Assembly: GCA_964390795.1 (NCBI GenBank)
Contig: CAYMLQ010000295.1
Coordinates: 1 to 7,693, forward strand
Direction: 5' to 3'
DNA length: 7,693 nt
Source of the DNA: CAYMLQ01 sp964390795
GTDB lineage: Bacteria; Verrucomicrobiota; Kiritimatiellia; RFP12; UBA1067
The position numbers were made by a program, and so were the translations under genes. The notes under the pieces were generated by a model. That model did no database searches, was not told where the DNA came from, and saw nothing but the letters and a program-made list of their open reading frames with translations. Each line of letters begins with the position of its first letter. The stretch's first letter is position 1. Of the stretch, positions 6,081 through 7,693 are shown in pieces.

Positions 6081-7220
6081 ATGACTTTGACGCGTTCACC
6101 TTTTCTGACGCTCACGCTGGTCGCGATCACGCTCTTTCTGTTGTTCCAACTGCGCGACAACCAGCGGCGCTGGAACATTCAAATGGCTACGCTCGCGGCC
6201 CTCACGAACCAGCCCCCAGCTACCGTGCAGTCGCGGCCCTTCGTCGAGCGGCAGCCTTCCGAAAGCGAGGCCACCGGCGTCTACAAGCTCGTCTCGCCCT
6301 CGGTCGTCGCGGTCGCCAACAACGCCCTCGTGCGGCGCGGCTTTTTCGATTTCCAGCTTTACGAGATTCCGCAAGGCACTGGCTCCGGCTTCGTGTGGGA
6401 CAGGAACGGCCACATCGTCAGCAACTACCACGTGGTGCATCAGGCAAACACGCTGAGCGTCACCTTTCCGGACGGCACCCGGTATGAGGCCACACTGGTG
6501 GGCATCGCGCCGGACTACGATCTCGCCGTGCTCAAAATCGACGCCCCGCCCGAAAAGCTCAGCCCCGTCACTGTAGCCCCGTCACGCGACCTTCAGGTCG
6601 GCCAGCAGGTCTACGCCATCGGCAACCCCTTCGGGCTGGACACCACCCTATCCTCCGGCATCGTCAGCGCCCTCGGGCGCACCATCACCTCTATGACCGA
6701 CCGCAAGATCCACGATGCGATCCAAACCGACACCGCCATCAACCCCGGCAACTCGGGAGGCCCTCTGCTGATGGGCTCAGGCCATCTCGTCGGCGTCAAC
6801 ACCGCGATCCTGAGCCCGAGCGGCGCAAGCGCCGGCATCGGCTTTGCCGTCCCCTCCGATACCGTCTCGCGCATCGTGCCGCAGCTCATCGAGAAAGGCC
6901 GCGTCACGCGCGCCGGCCTGGGCGTGCAGTTCCTGCCCGACCACGTGACCGCCCGCGCCGGCGTCAAGGGCGTCGCCATCTACGCCGTCTTCGAGCAGAC
7001 GCCCGCCGTAGCCGCAGGCCTCGAGGGCATCGGCGTCAGCCGCGGCGGCGCTCTGGTATTCGGCGACGTCGTCACCGCCGTGAACAAGGTGCCGGTGTGT
7101 ACCATCGAGGACCTCCAGGCCGCGCTCGACCCCTGCAAACCGGGGGAGCGCGTCACCCTCACCGTCTCGCGCGCCGGCAAAACACGCGACCTGACCCTGA
7201 CTCTCATCGAGGAAAACTAA
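6081..7220 (+). CDS. HtrA/Deg-family serine protease, membrane anchored, one PDZ domain
   Basis: A 379-residue envelope quality-control protease that degrades misfolded proteins. The N-terminus has one hydrophobic segment (about residues 7-22, between TRSP and RDNQRR), an uncleaved anchor or signal, followed by a short linker. The trypsin-like domain has the full triad: His117 in SNYHVV, Asp147 in PDYDLAVLK and Ser225 in NPGNSGGPLL. The C-terminal third (about 275-375) is a single PDZ domain; the GLEGIGVSRGGALVFGDVV stretch resembles Deg1-type plant and cyanobacterial proteases more than the two-PDZ DegP. A GTG at 6066 would add five residues; ATG 6081 is preferred because a -10-like box overlaps the GTG and ends 6 nt before the ATG. 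No Shine-Dalgarno is visible. The acetyltransferase gene begins 9 nt after the stop, so the two are probably co-transcribed. The paralogue (DegP, DegQ or DegS) cannot be assigned. Confidence 0.92.
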   Translation: MTLTRSPFLTLTLVAITLFLLFQLRDNQRRWNIQMATLAALTNQPPATVQSRPFVERQPSESEATGVYKLVSPSVVAVANNALVRRGFFDFQLYEIPQGTGSGFVWDRNGHIVSNYHVVHQANTLSVTFPDGTRYEATLVGIAPDYDLAVLKIDAPPEKLSPVTVAPSRDLQVGQQVYAIGNPFGLDTTLSSGIVSALGRTITSMTDRKIHDAIQTDTAINPGNSGGPLLMGSGHLVGVNTAILSPSGASAGIGFAVPSDTVSRIVPQLIEKGRVTRAGLGVQFLPDHVTARAGVKGVAIYAVFEQTPAVAAGLEGIGVSRGGALVFGDVVTAVNKVPVCTIEDLQAALDPCKPGERVTLTVSRAGKTRDLTLTLIEEN

Positions 7221-7229
7221 AAAAGCCCC

Positions 7230-7693
7230 ATGACTACTGAACAACACCTGATCCGCCCGGCGGTTCTGAAAGACGCGGAGCAGATTTTCAATCTCATCCG
7301 CAGCCACAAGGACGACCTGATCTCGCGCCCCATCGGCGACATCATCCAGAACATCGACCGCTTTGTCGTGTGCGAGGCCGACGGGCGCATCGCAGGGTGC
7401 GCCGCCTGGCAGATCCTGCCCGAGATCGGCGAACCCGAACGCGCGTCGGTTGAAATCCAGTCCGTCGCAGTCCACCAGGATTACCGCCGCCACCGCATCG
7501 GCACGCGGATCGTCTCGACCATTCTCGAGAACATCCTGCGCTTCCAGCCCGCGCAGGCGATCGTCCTGACCTTCGCCCCGCAGTTCTTCGGCTCGCTCGG
7601 CTTCAAGGTCATCCCCAAGACCCAGGTCATGCACAAGCTCTACATGGGCTGCATCAACTGCACCAAGCACGCCAACCCCTTCACCTGCCCCGA
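7230..7693 (+). CDS. GNAT N-acetyltransferase, short N-acetylglutamate synthase-like (3' end cut by window)
   Basis: The first 154 codons of a GNAT-family acetyltransferase that transfers acetyl from acetyl-CoA to an amine. The fold is readable: LIRPAVLKDAEQIFNLI (7-23) is strand 1 and helix 1, FVVCEADGRIAGCAAW (45-60) gives strands 2-3, and EIQSVAVHQDYRRHRIGTRI (75-94) holds strand 4 and the acetyl-CoA pyrophosphate loop RRHRIG. FAPQFFGSLGFKVIPK (115-130) follows. The tail has Cys141, Cys144 and Cys153 followed by Pro, a CxxC...C ending like that of short ArgA-type N-acetylglutamate synthases, whose C-termini carry clustered cysteines. If so, it makes N-acetylglutamate, the first step of arginine synthesis. 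The frame runs off the window with no stop; the family's usual 150-175 residues suggest it is nearly complete. ATG 7230 has no close Shine-Dalgarno, only GAGG about 17 nt upstream within the end of htrA. The substrate is inferred. Confidence 0.8.
   Translation, partial: MTTEQHLIRPAVLKDAEQIFNLIRSHKDDLISRPIGDIIQNIDRFVVCEADGRIAGCAAWQILPEIGEPERASVEIQSVAVHQDYRRHRIGTRIVSTILENILRFQPAQAIVLTFAPQFFGSLGFKVIPKTQVMHKLYMGCINCTKHANPFTCP

Noticed and set aside
6777..7670. A 297-residue open frame on the minus strand across the htrA end and the acetyltransferase gene.
   Set aside because: It spans two genes with clear families on the other strand, is rich in Asp, Ala and Gly, and has no motif; it is a composition-driven shadow.

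Overview
The window is GC-rich, mostly Gram-negative-type chromosomal DNA with a lower-GC restriction-modification (R-M) cassette in its middle. A secreted family 8 polysaccharide lyase, a full-length single-frame LarC, a membrane-anchored HtrA protease and a short cysteine-tailed GNAT acetyltransferase would fit the PVC group (Verrucomicrobia, Kiritimatiellae, Lentisphaerae, Planctomycetes). That placement is an inference; no marker gene is present.

Layout. Positions 1-82 hold nothing I can assign. 83-2161 (minus) is an exported polysaccharide lyase with a complete catalytic set, its own promoter and a Shine-Dalgarno. 2162-2321 is a divergent regulatory region with two near-identical palindromic sites. 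2322-4513 is a type II R-M cassette that looks like the BstXI type: a truncated XRE-type controller start, an HNH-like restriction endonuclease whose conserved 5' end is out of frame with any start codon (plus strand), and a convergent, tail-overlapping beta-class DNA methyltransferase (minus strand) that carries an XRE-like helix-turn-helix inside its target-recognition region. 4514-4719 holds the methyltransferase and larC promoters. 4720-6024 is larC (nickel insertion into the NPN pincer cofactor). 6081-7220 is an HtrA/Deg-family serine protease. 7230 to the window end is the start of a GNAT acetyltransferase resembling short-form N-acetylglutamate synthases.

How the parts relate. The lyase acts outside the cytoplasm and is transcribed away from the rest. 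The R-M cassette sits between its promoter and that of larC, with flanking genes intact, which suggests acquisition. The controller and endonuclease appear damaged at their junction while the methyltransferase looks intact, so the likely present state is a methyltransferase without effective restriction, or a controller-endonuclease fusion needing a frameshift. A perfect palindrome covers the -10 region and start codon of the methyltransferase, suggesting autoregulation through its embedded helix-turn-helix. Three or four genes here have a -10-like hexamer exactly 6 nt before the start codon and no Shine-Dalgarno, suggesting leaderless mRNAs. htrA and the acetyltransferase gene are 9 nt apart and probably co-transcribed.
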